A DNA stretch of 64,000 nucleotides, from contig NZ_JAJFET010000004.1 of NCBI RefSeq assembly GCF_020707215.1, positions 124,001 through 188,000 of the forward strand, in the 5' to 3' direction. A program made the translations under genes and the position numbers. The notes below the pieces were generated by a model. The model was not told the origin of the DNA. It searched no databases and worked only from the letters and a program-made list of their open reading frames with translations. Shown here piece after piece: positions 35,290 to 43,350 of the stretch (position 1 is the first letter of the stretch; each line of letters opens with the position of its first letter). This DNA comes from Sphingomonas sp. PL-96 (GTDB lineage Bacteria > Pseudomonadota > Alphaproteobacteria > Sphingomonadales > Sphingomonadaceae).

Positions 35290-36075
35290 TCAGTGCCCAC
35301 CCCGGCAGGCGAGCAGTTCGACCAGCTCCTCTACCCGCGCCGGGTCGCCGGCGGCAATCACCTCGCCGATGCTGGCGGCATGCAGCGGGTCGCCGGCCCA
35401 GTCGCACATCCGACCACCCGCCCCCTCGACCACCGGCACCAGCGCAGCGAAGTCGTGGAGCTTCAGTCCCGCCTCGATCACCACGTCGAGGTGGCCGGAG
35501 GCGAGACAGGCGTAGTTGTAGCAGTCGCCACCCAGCACCGTGTCACGCACGGCGGCGTCGGCATGCTCAAACGCATGGAGCTGGTCGTCGGTGAACAGCG
35601 CCGGTGACGTCGTCGCCAGCAGCGCATCGGCAAGATCCCGGCAGCGGCGGGTGCGCGCATCCTCGCCGTTGAGCGTGGTCGGGCGGCCGACCACGCCCAG
35701 CCAGCGCTCGCGCAGGATCGGCTGGTCGATGATGCCGAGCACGGGCCAGCCATCCTCGACCAGGGCGATCAGCGTACCGAAGATCGGCCGGCCGGCGATA
35801 AAGGCGCGGGTGCCGTCGATGGGGTCCAGCACCCATTGCCGGCCGCTGGTGCCGGCACGTTCGCCTTCCTCTTCGCCCAGGATGCCGTCCATCGGTCGCT
35901 CCGCAACGAGCAGCCGGCGCATTGCCGCCTCCGCCTCCTTGTCGGCGAGCGTGACCGGAGACGCATCCGCCTTGATCTCCAGCCCGAATTCGGCGCGGAA
36001 GCGGGGGCGGATCGCGGCGCCGGCGGCATCCGCGAGGCGCAGGGCGAGATCGATGTCAGTCTGGGAAACGGCCAT
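35290..36075 (-). CDS. hisN: Inositol monophosphatase-family phosphatase, probable histidinol-phosphatase HisN
   Basis: A 261-residue magnesium-dependent phosphatase. Family motifs are visible: ASPVTLADKEAE, GILGEEEGE (metal-binding glutamates), WVLDPIDGTRAFIAGRP (metal-site D-P-I-D-G-T) and the C-terminal GLKLHDFAALVPVVEGAGG. This subgroup in Alphaproteobacteria and Actinobacteria often dephosphorylates L-histidinol phosphate (HisN), but inositol-phosphatase or CysQ-like activity cannot be excluded. No his genes are adjacent. It is divergent from the peroxiredoxin gene. Confidence 0.85.
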   Translation of the reverse strand: MAVSQTDIDLALRLADAAGAAIRPRFRAEFGLEIKADASPVTLADKEAEAAMRRLLVAERPMDGILGEEEGERAGTSGRQWVLDPIDGTRAFIAGRPIFGTLIALVEDGWPVLGIIDQPILRERWLGVVGRPTTLNGEDARTRRCRDLADALLATTSPALFTDDQLHAFEHADAAVRDTVLGGDCYNYACLASGHLDVVIEAGLKLHDFAALVPVVEGAGGRMCDWAGDPLHAASIGEVIAAGDPARVEELVELLACRGGH

Positions 36076-36176
36076 GCCCGACCCTAGCCGCGGCGTCGGC
36101 GCACGCCAACCACGAACCCACGTGACGAAGCCGTGACGGGCCGCTACGTTTGCCCATTCGCTACGGGAGTCTGCCC

Positions 36177-36734
36177 ATGCGTCCTATGCTGTTTCTTGCT
36201 TCGTTGCTGTTGCCGTTCGCCGCCCCGGCTGAAGCCGCGCTTGCGCCCGGTGCCAAGGCGCCGGACTTCGTCGCCAAGGGCGCCATCGCCGGAAAGCCCT
36301 TCACGCTCCACCTGCGCTCACAGCTCCGCAAGGGGCCGGTGGTGCTGTATTTCTTTCCCGCCGCCTTCACCGGCGGCTGCAATGCCGAGGCACGTGCCTT
36401 TGCCGAGTCGGTTGACGCCTTTCGTGCGGCCGGCGCAACCGTGATCGGCATGTCGGCCGACCCGCAAGATCGGCTGGAAGCGTTCTCCACCCAGCATTGC
36501 GCGGGCAAGTTCGCGGTAGCGAGTGCCACGCCGCGCGTGGTCCGCGGCTACGACGTGGCGCTTGGCACGCCGGCCAAGGGCCGCGCGCTGACCAGCCGCA
36601 CCAGCTATGTGATCGCGCCCGATGGCCGCATTCTCTATGCGCACGATGACCCGAGTCCGCTTGAGCATGTCCAGCGCACGCTCGCCGCGGTTCAGGCCTG
36701 GCATCAGCGTCACTCGGCCGGAGGCCGCAGCTAA
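36177..36734 (+). CDS. Secreted peroxiredoxin (AhpC/TSA family)
   Basis: A 185-residue protein from ATG 36177. Signal peptide MRPMLFLASLLLPFAAPAEA targets it to the periplasm. The thioredoxin-fold body starts ALAPGAKAPDFVAKG; the peroxidatic cysteine is in FPAAFTGGCNAEARAF, and a second cysteine (QHCAGKF), about 45 residues later, could be the resolving residue as in PrxQ/BCP-type enzymes. The role is reduction of peroxides in the periplasm. The diguanylate cyclase gene follows on the same strand, 61 bases away. Confidence 0.88.
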   Translation: MRPMLFLASLLLPFAAPAEAALAPGAKAPDFVAKGAIAGKPFTLHLRSQLRKGPVVLYFFPAAFTGGCNAEARAFAESVDAFRAAGATVIGMSADPQDRLEAFSTQHCAGKFAVASATPRVVRGYDVALGTPAKGRALTSRTSYVIAPDGRILYAHDDPSPLEHVQRTLAAVQAWHQRHSAGGRS

Positions 36735-36795
36735 CCGCTCCGCATGCTTTCCGGTGGCCGGCGCCTGCCGGCCTCAGTGCCAAAGGGGGCGCGCC

Positions 36796-37845
36796 GTGGA
36801 AACAAACGCAACGCGAGGCGTGGGTGCGGCGGTGCAGCGACCGCCCGCCCAGCCGCTGTTCGGGGAGATCGGCGCGTTTCTGCGCGATCAGCAGCTCGAA
36901 CCGACGCCTGTTCATTATGCCTTTGCCTATCAGATCCTGTCCGAGCCCCAGGGTCCGTTGGCAGCGGCAGCCGAGGCCGTGCTTCAACAAGGCGCGCGGC
37001 TGACCTCCGCCGGCGTCACCGCCTTGATGCGGCGCCATGCCGCGCTGAGCGACGCTGCAGCCTCCTCGGTCGATGCAGCGCACAGCGATGCCGACAGCCT
37101 GGTGGCACGAACCCGAATGCAGGTGGAGGGGTTCGAGGACATGGTCCGGACCATGCTTGCGGAAACCCATGGGCTGGGACGGGACCTCGCCACTGCAGCA
37201 GCGGCTGCGCTTCACCGCGGTCAGACGGGATTCGGCGCGCTGCTGGAGGCGCCGACCGCGATCGCCACGGCGATGCTGGAGCGGCTCTACCAGGCCGAAT
37301 GGCGGCTGGAGCAGGCGCACAAGGAAGCGGGCGAATTGCGTGGCGCCCTGGGTGCCGCCCAGGCCGATGCGCGGCGCGATCCGCTGACCGGCCTCGCCAA
37401 TCGCCGCGCGCTGGGCGAGGCGTTCGAACAGGCGGGTTCGGGCACGCGCGTCATGGCGATCTGCGACATCGACCACTTCAAGTCGGTGAACGATCGCTTC
37501 GGCCATGGCGTCGGCGACCGGGTGCTGACCGCAATCGCGGCAGCGCTCGACCGCGCCTTCACCGGCCAACTGGTTGCGCGCTGGGGCGGCGAGGAGTTCG
37601 CGGTGCTGTTCACCGGCACCGGCCTGGCCGATGCCCATGCGGCAGTCGAGGCGGTGCGCGAGCGAATTGCAGGCAGCCAATTCCAACAGGCGGATCGGGC
37701 TCTTGCGAAGATCGCCAGCATCACACTGTCAGCAGGTCTGGTCGAAGCCGTTCCGGGCGAGACGCTGGACGCGGTCTATTGGCGTGCCGATGCCCGCCTG
37801 TACCTCGCCAAGACACTGGGGCGAAACAACGTCGTGTGCGGATAG
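36796..37845 (+). CDS. Diguanylate cyclase (GGDEF)
   Basis: A 349-residue cytoplasmic protein starting with GTG at 36796 (VETNATRGVGAAVQRPP), with aaaggggg 8 bases upstream. The N-terminal about 190 residues are helical and show no named sensor domain. The GGDEF domain (about 190-345) has DPLTGLANRRALGEAF, CDIDHFKSVNDRFGHGVGD and the active-site loop RWGGEEF (G264-F268). The inhibitory RxxD site five residues before the loop is absent (QLVAR in that place), so product inhibition is unlikely. Makes c-di-GMP. A membrane anchor is not visible. Confidence 0.93.
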   Translation: METNATRGVGAAVQRPPAQPLFGEIGAFLRDQQLEPTPVHYAFAYQILSEPQGPLAAAAEAVLQQGARLTSAGVTALMRRHAALSDAAASSVDAAHSDADSLVARTRMQVEGFEDMVRTMLAETHGLGRDLATAAAAALHRGQTGFGALLEAPTAIATAMLERLYQAEWRLEQAHKEAGELRGALGAAQADARRDPLTGLANRRALGEAFEQAGSGTRVMAICDIDHFKSVNDRFGHGVGDRVLTAIAAALDRAFTGQLVARWGGEEFAVLFTGTGLADAHAAVEAVRERIAGSQFQQADRALAKIASITLSAGLVEAVPGETLDAVYWRADARLYLAKTLGRNNVVCG

Positions 37846-37945
37846 CGCCGCAAGTTGGCGTAAGATGCCACTCGCGCAACGCACATTACGCTAGTTTGCC
37901 GCTCCAGGGATCACCAAGTTGCTTGGTTACAAGCACTTAGCCACT

Positions 37946-37961
37946 TGGCATGCTCCCTGCA
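37946..37961 (+). promoter_or_regulatory. Sigma-54-type promoter candidate
   Basis: TTGGCATGCTCCCTGC: GG at 37947-37948, ten bases, GC at 37959-37960, the exact -24/-12 spacing of RpoN promoters (consensus TGGCAC-N5-TTGC). It is about 60 bases upstream of the first microprotein start. The preceding 37900-37940 region has repeated ttgcttggtt/acttagcc stretches that could bind an enhancer protein. Confidence 0.5.
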
Positions 37962-38020
37962 AAGTTCCTGGCATCGGTCGCCGGATGGTCCGGCAGGCCG
38001 AGGATCAGGGAGTTTCCACC

Positions 38021-38131
38021 ATGTCGACCCGCCTTCACTCGCTGCAGTTCAGCCTTGTCTCGCTCGTCGCCGCCGTCGCTTTTGCTTCGCTGACGATCAG
38101 CACCGCCGCTTCGGTCGTCCCGGTCGCCTGA
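38021..38131 (+). CDS. Microprotein 1, hydrophobic
   Basis: A 36-residue frame, MSTRLHSLQFSLVSLVAAVA then FASLTISTAASVVPVA, preceded by agggag 8-13 bases upstream. One hydrophobic helix with a short basic N-terminus: a signal-anchor or secreted peptide. It ends VVPVA, and the next microprotein ends FAGVA. A candidate sigma-54 promoter lies upstream. No function known; the good Shine-Dalgarno and paired arrangement support translation. Confidence 0.6.
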   Translation: MSTRLHSLQFSLVSLVAAVAFASLTISTAASVVPVA

Positions 38132-38160
38132 CCGGGACCACTCCGCACGGGAGACCTGCC

Positions 38161-38250
38161 ATGCGCTCGTTCCTCATCACGCTTGCTTCCTTCACCACCA
38201 CGGCGGCGGTGATCCTCGCCACCAGCATGCCCTTCGCGGGCGTAGCCTGA
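38161..38250 (+). CDS. Microprotein 2, hydrophobic
   Basis: A 29-residue frame, MRSFLITLASFTTTAAVILA then TSMPFAGVA, 29 bases after microprotein 1 with gggaga 6-11 bases upstream. Again a single hydrophobic helix with one N-terminal arginine. The two small genes probably form one transcript. A GC-rich hairpin (ccggag with ctccgg, about 38285-38300) follows before the PEBP gene. Confidence 0.55.
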   Translation: MRSFLITLASFTTTAAVILATSMPFAGVA

Positions 38251-38355
38251 CGGCGAACCCGTCTCTCCTTGAAGAGCGGCGCCGGAGCGCAGCTCCGGGG
38301 GGACCCAAGCCGCCGCTGAACGGTTTTCAAACCGGAAACAGCGAAAGGACACGGG

Positions 38356-38973
38356 ATGCTCGAACATCTGCCACGCTGGCTCGGCGCGCTCCTGCACGAC
38401 GTGCGCGCCGGAGCAAGCAAGCTTACCATCGTGGACCCGGCGCTGGGCGACTTCGCCGCGCTGAACCTCGCAAGCCCGGCCTTTGCCGATGGCGGCCGCC
38501 TGCCCGAGCGGTTCACCGCCGACGGCGCCGGCGTGTCGCCGCCACTGTACTGGACGGGCGTGCCCGCGGGCACCCGGTCGCTCGCGCTGGTGGTCGAGGA
38601 CCCCGACGCCCCGGCCGCGCAGCCGCTGGTCCACGCAATCGTCTGGGACATGCCGCCGGCCACCGACCAGCTGCGGGAGGGCGCGATCGCGCCGGACGGC
38701 GACGGCGCCCTCGACGGCACCGACATCGGTCGCAACAGCTATCTGCGCGAAGGCTGGCTGCCGCCCGATCCCCCCAGCGGCCATGGCGAACATCGCTATG
38801 TCTTTCAGCTGTTCGCACTGGGACCGGGCGAGGATCTCGATCCGACGCCGGGGCGGAGCGCGGTTCTTCACGCCATGGCCGGGCGCGTGCTCGCCGCGGG
38901 GCTGCTGACCGCCACCTATTCGCGCGACGAGCCCGCCGAGATCGGGCCGGTGGGAGCGGCCGTGCCGGCCTGA
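38356..38973 (+). CDS. YbhB/YbcL family (PEBP, Raf-kinase-inhibitor-like) protein
   Basis: A 205-residue cytoplasmic protein with the phosphatidylethanolamine-binding fold: LPERFTADGAGVSPPLYWTG, the DPDAP signature in LALVVEDPDAPAAQP, HAIVWDMPP, and the ligand-pocket segment GHGEHRYVFQLFALG. Residues 1-30 are an extension (MLEHLPRWLGALLHDVRA) common in the longer bacterial members. Biochemical role unknown. Confidence 0.87.
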   Translation: MLEHLPRWLGALLHDVRAGASKLTIVDPALGDFAALNLASPAFADGGRLPERFTADGAGVSPPLYWTGVPAGTRSLALVVEDPDAPAAQPLVHAIVWDMPPATDQLREGAIAPDGDGALDGTDIGRNSYLREGWLPPDPPSGHGEHRYVFQLFALGPGEDLDPTPGRSAVLHAMAGRVLAAGLLTATYSRDEPAEIGPVGAAVPA

Positions 38974-38997
38974 CCGCTCCTTCGGCCGTATGACCCC

Positions 38998-39669
38998 CTA
39001 GAGGTCCAGCTTCTCATAGTCCGGTGGTGGCGCCACGCCTTCCATCCGCTCGGCAAGCAGCGGACGGAAGCTGGGGCGGCTCTTCATGCCGACATACCAG
39101 CGCTTGGCCGGGGTGTGCGTCTTCCAGTCGATGCCGCCGAGATAGTCGGCGACCGAGATCTGGGCGGCCGCGGCAAGGTCGGCGAGGCTCATCGTCGCCC
39201 CGCCCAGCCAGGCGCGGTGGTCGAGCAGATAGTCGATGTAATCAAGATGCTCGACCGCCGCCTTCATCGCGTCGCGCAGCGCACGCGTGTCGGGCGGCAG
39301 GCGGTGGACGATGCGTTTCTCCATCCGCTCGAGCAGGAGTGGACCGGTGATCTCGCGATAGAATTGCGTGTCGAACCAGGTGACGAGCCGGCGAATCTCG
39401 GCGCGATCGGCCGCGGTGCCGTTCAGCAGCGCCGCCTTGTCGACCGTCTCCTCGAAATATTCGCAGATCGCCATCGAATCGATCAGCGTGACGCCGCGCT
39501 CGACATCCACCATCACCGGCGTCTGGCCGGCGGGGTTCAGGTCCAGGAACTCGTCGCGGCGCGCCCAGGGGGATTCGCGCACCGGCTCATAGCCGATGCC
39601 CTTTTCCGACAGGAGCAGACGGACCTTGCGCGAGAAGGGGCACAGCGGGAATTGCAGGAGCTGCCACAT
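38998..39669 (-). CDS. fzlA: GST-like FtsZ-binding protein FzlA (probable)
   Basis: A 223-residue glutathione S-transferase-fold protein from ATG 39669 (MWQLLQFPLCPFSRKVRL). FzlA of Caulobacter is a GST-like essential division factor that curves FtsZ filaments. The beginning FPLCPFSRKVRLLLSEKGI, the phrase WARRDEFLDLNPAGQTPV, the all-helical C-terminal domain with WLGGATMSLADLAAAAQIS, and the conserved tail PPPDYEKLDL match the alphaproteobacterial FzlA pattern rather than a detoxifying GST. The frame upstream to 40005 overlaps the next gene and is not part of the protein. Confidence 0.72.
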   Translation of the reverse strand: MWQLLQFPLCPFSRKVRLLLSEKGIGYEPVRESPWARRDEFLDLNPAGQTPVMVDVERGVTLIDSMAICEYFEETVDKAALLNGTAADRAEIRRLVTWFDTQFYREITGPLLLERMEKRIVHRLPPDTRALRDAMKAAVEHLDYIDYLLDHRAWLGGATMSLADLAAAAQISVADYLGGIDWKTHTPAKRWYVGMKSRPSFRPLLAERMEGVAPPPDYEKLDL

Positions 39670-39733
39670 GGCTTTGCTGTTAGGCGGGTGGCGGGCCAGG
39701 CGGAAGGGCTTTGATGCAGGATAAGCGGAGACA

Positions 39734-40291
39734 ATGACGGCGTTGCTGTGGCTGGCGGGCGCGATCCTGCTGGCGGAAGTGTCACGCCATCGCGGCGCGG
39801 GCGCGGCGGCGGTGCTGCTGGCGTGCGTGTCGGGTACGACGCTGCCCGACCTCGACCTGTCGCTGGGGCTGGTCCACCGCAGCATCCTGACGCACGGGCC
39901 GTTGCTGCCGGCGCTGCTGTTGCTGGGACCACCGCGCTGGCGACCGGCCGCGGCGGGACTTGCGCTCGGCATCGGGCTGCATGTCGCGGCCGACACCTTT
40001 CCCAACGCGATGACCGGCTATGCGACGGTGAAGCTGCCGTTCGCCGGCTCGATCGGTGCGACCGCGTCCTATGTGTGGCTCGCCGTCAACGCACTTGCCC
40101 TCAGCGTGGCGGGCGGCGTGCTGCTTGCCCGCCTGTTTCGGCCCAAATGGGTGCTTGGCCTGCTGGCAGGAAGCGCCGCGATCGGCATCGCCTATCTGTT
40201 CGTCACCGACGGCGGCTGGCCGGCGCTGGGCGTTTATGCGGCGTTCGGCTGGCTCGCCATCCGCCAGCGCCGACAGGCCCGGATCGGCTGA
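39734..40291 (+). CDS. Membrane-bound YdjM-like metal-dependent hydrolase family protein
   Basis: A 185-residue polytopic membrane protein with five to six helices. The pattern TLPDLDLSLGLVHRSILTHG (D..D..HR..TH) followed by GLHVAADTFPNAMTG fits the YdjM/LexA-regulated membrane metal-hydrolase superfamily, whose conserved His/Asp residues bind a metal. ATG 39734 has ggag 5 bases upstream. It is divergent from fzlA (64-base gap). Activity unknown. Confidence 0.7.
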   Translation: MTALLWLAGAILLAEVSRHRGAGAAAVLLACVSGTTLPDLDLSLGLVHRSILTHGPLLPALLLLGPPRWRPAAAGLALGIGLHVAADTFPNAMTGYATVKLPFAGSIGATASYVWLAVNALALSVAGGVLLARLFRPKWVLGLLAGSAAIGIAYLFVTDGGWPALGVYAAFGWLAIRQRRQARIG

Positions 40292-40371
40292 TCCTGATAG
40301 CCTAAAGCCTTTGTCCTGGATGCCCCTACTCAGCACGAATGGTTGCGCCAGAGGCGGTCGATCCGGACGGG

Positions 40372-41241
40372 TCAGCGGCAGGTGGTGCCAGGCCGCGTCG
40401 CTTCCCACGCCACCGATTGCAAGCGCGCGGCCATGTCGCTGCCGATGCCGAGCTCGATTGCTGAGGCCTCGTCGCGGCCGAGGGTCCGGGGATCGCGACC
40501 GGTGATCTCGGCAAACACGATCAGCGCCTCCAGATAATAGCCGTACACGCTCGCGTGATACTGGTCGAAGGACCAGAGCGGCGCCTGGTTATAGGCGATG
40601 CCGTCATAGGGGTTCGCATCCCCCACCCCGCGCGCGATCGCGCAGTTGAAGCCCTCACCCACCGGCAGCACCCGCGTGCCCGGCCGCACCTGTGCCGCCT
40701 GATCATAGCCGCGACGCAGGTCGCGGGCCATGACCTCGATCGGCTTGCCCTGCCACGGACTCGGGTTTTTGAACACGAGGTCCGGCCGCGACCAGGTCGA
40801 CATCAGCCGCAGATCGACCTTGGGATTGCGGCCTGCGAACAGGGCAGACAACCGACGCACCCCTTCGACCAGCCCAGCCGAGTTGCCGGGCCGCCCGGGA
40901 TCAAGCGTGCTATATTCCTGCAGCACGACATGGTCCCAGGCACGATCCAGCCGATCACGGCGGTTCTCCCAATGCCAGTTCAGGGTGCGCCCGCCCGCCG
41001 TTTCCAGCGACACCTGATAGTCGAGCCCGGCCTGATCCGCGAAACGCTTGAACAGCGCCGGCACGCCGCCCAGTCCTTCCCCGTTCAGGTCGGTGACCGT
41101 CTCGGGACGGAACTTCAACGCGGGCGAGTTGGCGCCAAAGGTGAAGCTGTTGCCGACGAACAGGATCGTCTCCGCCCCCGCAGGTGCAGCCCCTGCCAGC
41201 AGCGTTGCCGCCACCACTCCGATCCAGCGTGCGAACTTCAT
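40372..41241 (-). CDS. Secreted SGNH-type hydrolase
   Basis: A 289-residue protein from ATG 41241. Signal peptide MKFARWIGVVAATLLAGAA to about residue 24, then ETILFVGNSFTFGANSP (a GNSFTxG variant of the GDS(L) nucleophile block of SGNH esterases), DHVVLQEYSTLDPG, and YDGIAYNQAPLWSFDQYHAS whose Asp/His pair could complete the triad. It looks like a periplasmic or secreted carbohydrate esterase. It is divergent from the GH26 gene 447 bases away, suggesting joint work on a polysaccharide, which is an inference. Confidence 0.75.
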   Translation of the reverse strand: MKFARWIGVVAATLLAGAAPAGAETILFVGNSFTFGANSPALKFRPETVTDLNGEGLGGVPALFKRFADQAGLDYQVSLETAGGRTLNWHWENRRDRLDRAWDHVVLQEYSTLDPGRPGNSAGLVEGVRRLSALFAGRNPKVDLRLMSTWSRPDLVFKNPSPWQGKPIEVMARDLRRGYDQAAQVRPGTRVLPVGEGFNCAIARGVGDANPYDGIAYNQAPLWSFDQYHASVYGYYLEALIVFAEITGRDPRTLGRDEASAIELGIGSDMAARLQSVAWEATRPGTTCR

Positions 41242-41688
41242 GCGACCTCTTCTCTCCGTAACCGGCACCCCGTCGAACGCTTCAACCGCATTTGCGCCCA
41301 CCCGCAACCGCCTTTCTGCCACACGATACATGGAAACCGGTGAAGGCAGGCGCAAAGGCAGGCTCCTGCCATCCCTTCGACGCAACGCTTCGACCCGTGC
41401 GGTATTCGCAAAAAGTCGAGCAGCCGCTATTCCGCCCCTGCCGGTCGCACAGCATCGGCGGAAATACCTAAACGTCTGATTGATATGCTAATTCTTCTGT
41501 TGTAGGGCCACCCCCGGCAGAAGCGAACCAGCAAGGCGCCCGGCGTCCTGCTCAGATGTCGCCCCCGTGACCCCGGCAACCGACCGGGGCGTGCTACGAC
41601 CTCAGCACCTCAGATTTAACCGTTCAGGAAATTCGCGACCCCGTCAGCTTGGTGCTGCTGGGCGGGCTTTTCGCGTCCAAGGTAGAAG
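41242..41688. other. Long divergent intergenic region between SGNH hydrolase and GH26 genes
   Basis: 447 bases without a gene. It contains an AT-rich patch (about 41466-41507, with gattgatatgctaattctt) that could carry the main promoter, a small hairpin ccccgg...ccgggg near 41572-41592, and a second AT-rich patch near 41612-41632 (agatttaaccgttcagg) that may be the promoter nearest GH26. No known riboswitch, tRNA or repeat is recognisable. Confidence 0.5.
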
Positions 41689-42810
41689 ATGAAGCTGACT
41701 TATGTATTGGGCGGCGTCGGCCTGACCGCCGTGGCCCTTAGCTCCGCATATGCGTCCACGCACTGGTCGTGGCGCAAGCAATCGCAAACGGCCGGCACCG
41801 TCGTGGTGGCCGGAACCGCAGCCGCGAATCCGTACAAGGTTACCACGGCAGTCCAGCCAACGCCGACCCCGACGCCGACGCCGACCTCAACGGTGGCGCT
41901 CAAGGCAGCGGCCACGCCCGCAGCAACTGCGTACGGGGCCGTCCGGCAGTCGGTCGCGATCGGCAACGATCCCGCGATGCTGACCTATTACCAGAAGTGG
42001 CTGGGGCGGCAGCCCGACGCCGTAACCCTGTTTGGCGGGGCCGCGAGCTGGTCCGACTGGCAGAACTCGCCCGGCTACCTCGCCAACCTCTACAAGGGCA
42101 AGACGAGCGACATCCTCTGGTCGATCCCGCTGATCCCCAAGGGGGCCACGCTGGATGAAGCCGCCAGGGGCGGCTATGACAGCTATTATCGCCAGCTGGC
42201 CAAGACCATGGTCAACCTCTCGCCCAACGATCAGTACATCGACCTGCGCGTGGGCTGGGAGTTCAACGGCAAGGGCTGGAACGCATGGTCGGCGGTCGGC
42301 AAGGCCGAGCAGTACAAGGGCGCATTCCGCCACTTCGTTGCTGCGTTCCGCTCCGTGGCTCCCGGACGCTTCGTGTTCGAATGGACCCCGAACGTCGGCA
42401 GCGTCGGCATGGACCCCGAGACCGCCTATCCTGGCGACGACGTCGTCGACATCATCGGCATGGATTTCTATTGGGACACGAAGTGGCTGGGCACCGATCC
42501 GGCCAAGGCGTGGAACACCATGGTGACCCAGAAGTGGGGACTCCAGTGGCACCAGGATTTCGCCAAGGCGCACAACAAGCCGACGGCGTATTCGGAATGG
42601 GGCGTCAACTCCGACACGGCAGGGCCGTACATCCAGTCGGCCGCGAAGTGGTTTGACGACCACCACGTCCTCTTCCAGGGCTATTGGAACAACAACTCCG
42701 CGTTCCAGGGCGACCTGAGCCACGGCCAGTATCCGCACGCTGCGGCGACCTTCAAGTCGATCTTCGGCGCCCAACCCGTGGCGGGACCCGTTCCGCTCGC
42801 CGGAAAGTAA
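41689..42810 (+). CDS. Secreted glycoside hydrolase family 26-like enzyme
   Basis: A 373-residue protein with an N-terminal signal/anchor segment (MKLTYVLGGVGLTAVALSSA), then a Pro-Thr linker made of a six-base tandem repeat (residues 57-66), then a (beta/alpha)8 domain. GH26 catalytic residues are visible: acid/base E191 in RVGWEFNGKGWNAW and nucleophile E303 in AYSEWGVNSD. Aromatic sugar-binding residues are abundant (WTPNVG, DFYWDTKW, YWNNNS). GH26 enzymes are mostly beta-mannanases, with some beta-1,3-xylanase and lichenase members. Probably envelope-bound or exported polysaccharide hydrolase. Confidence 0.85.
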   Translation: MKLTYVLGGVGLTAVALSSAYASTHWSWRKQSQTAGTVVVAGTAAANPYKVTTAVQPTPTPTPTPTSTVALKAAATPAATAYGAVRQSVAIGNDPAMLTYYQKWLGRQPDAVTLFGGAASWSDWQNSPGYLANLYKGKTSDILWSIPLIPKGATLDEAARGGYDSYYRQLAKTMVNLSPNDQYIDLRVGWEFNGKGWNAWSAVGKAEQYKGAFRHFVAAFRSVAPGRFVFEWTPNVGSVGMDPETAYPGDDVVDIIGMDFYWDTKWLGTDPAKAWNTMVTQKWGLQWHQDFAKAHNKPTAYSEWGVNSDTAGPYIQSAAKWFDDHHVLFQGYWNNNSAFQGDLSHGQYPHAAATFKSIFGAQPVAGPVPLAGK

Positions 42811-42983
42811 TCGGCAGGCAGGCGGCTCGCTCCTTCAACAAAGGGGCGGGCCACCTGCTGGTCCGCCGTGTCCTTCAGGAGACGCTACCCCGGCGCACAA
42901 GCAAGCGCAGCGGCGATCCTTAGCCGGTGTGCGGCAAGGTCGCGCCGAGGAAACTGGATTGCAGCGATGTTCGGGCGCTCACG

Positions 42984-43017
42984 AAAAGCCCGGGATCCAA
43001 GTGCCAGCCAGTGGGCT
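42984..43017 (-). terminator. Possible terminator of tRNA-Gln
   Basis: On the minus strand after the tRNA: AGCCC (43017-43013), a long loop, GGGCT (42991-42987), then TTTT. Short stem, but T-run and position are right. Confidence 0.4.
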
Positions 43018-43026
43018 GCTAAACAC

Positions 43027-43100
43027 TGGATGCCCCGCGTGGATTCGAACCACGATTGACGGAGTCAGAGTCCGTAGTCTTACCATTAGACGACAGGGCA
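43027..43100 (-). tRNA. tRNA-Gln (CUG anticodon)
   Basis: On the minus strand a full cloverleaf: acceptor TGCCCTG with CGGGGCA, D arm GTC..GAC, anticodon stem ACGGA/TCCGT with loop CTCTGAC (anticodon CTG), T arm CGTGG-TTCGAAT-CCACG, and encoded CCA (43027-43029). 74 bases including CCA. Confidence 0.97.
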
Positions 43101-43350
43101 ACGTCGTGAGGGCGCGCTGTTAGGAGGCGCGCGCGATGCGGTCAAGCCTGTTTTCGCATCCACTCGATTTTTGGCGTGCCGCCACGCTCCGCCGGGCATG
43201 CCGGGCGTCCCATCGCGGAACGCGGGTGCACCGCCTTTCCCCCGCCACCCTCACCTTGCCGCTGCCGGCAGCTTCCGCTAGTTTCTGCCCCAAGCACCGA
43301 GCGGCGGATCTCCGCCGTGACGGAACAGAACATAAGAAGAAAGTGACGGC

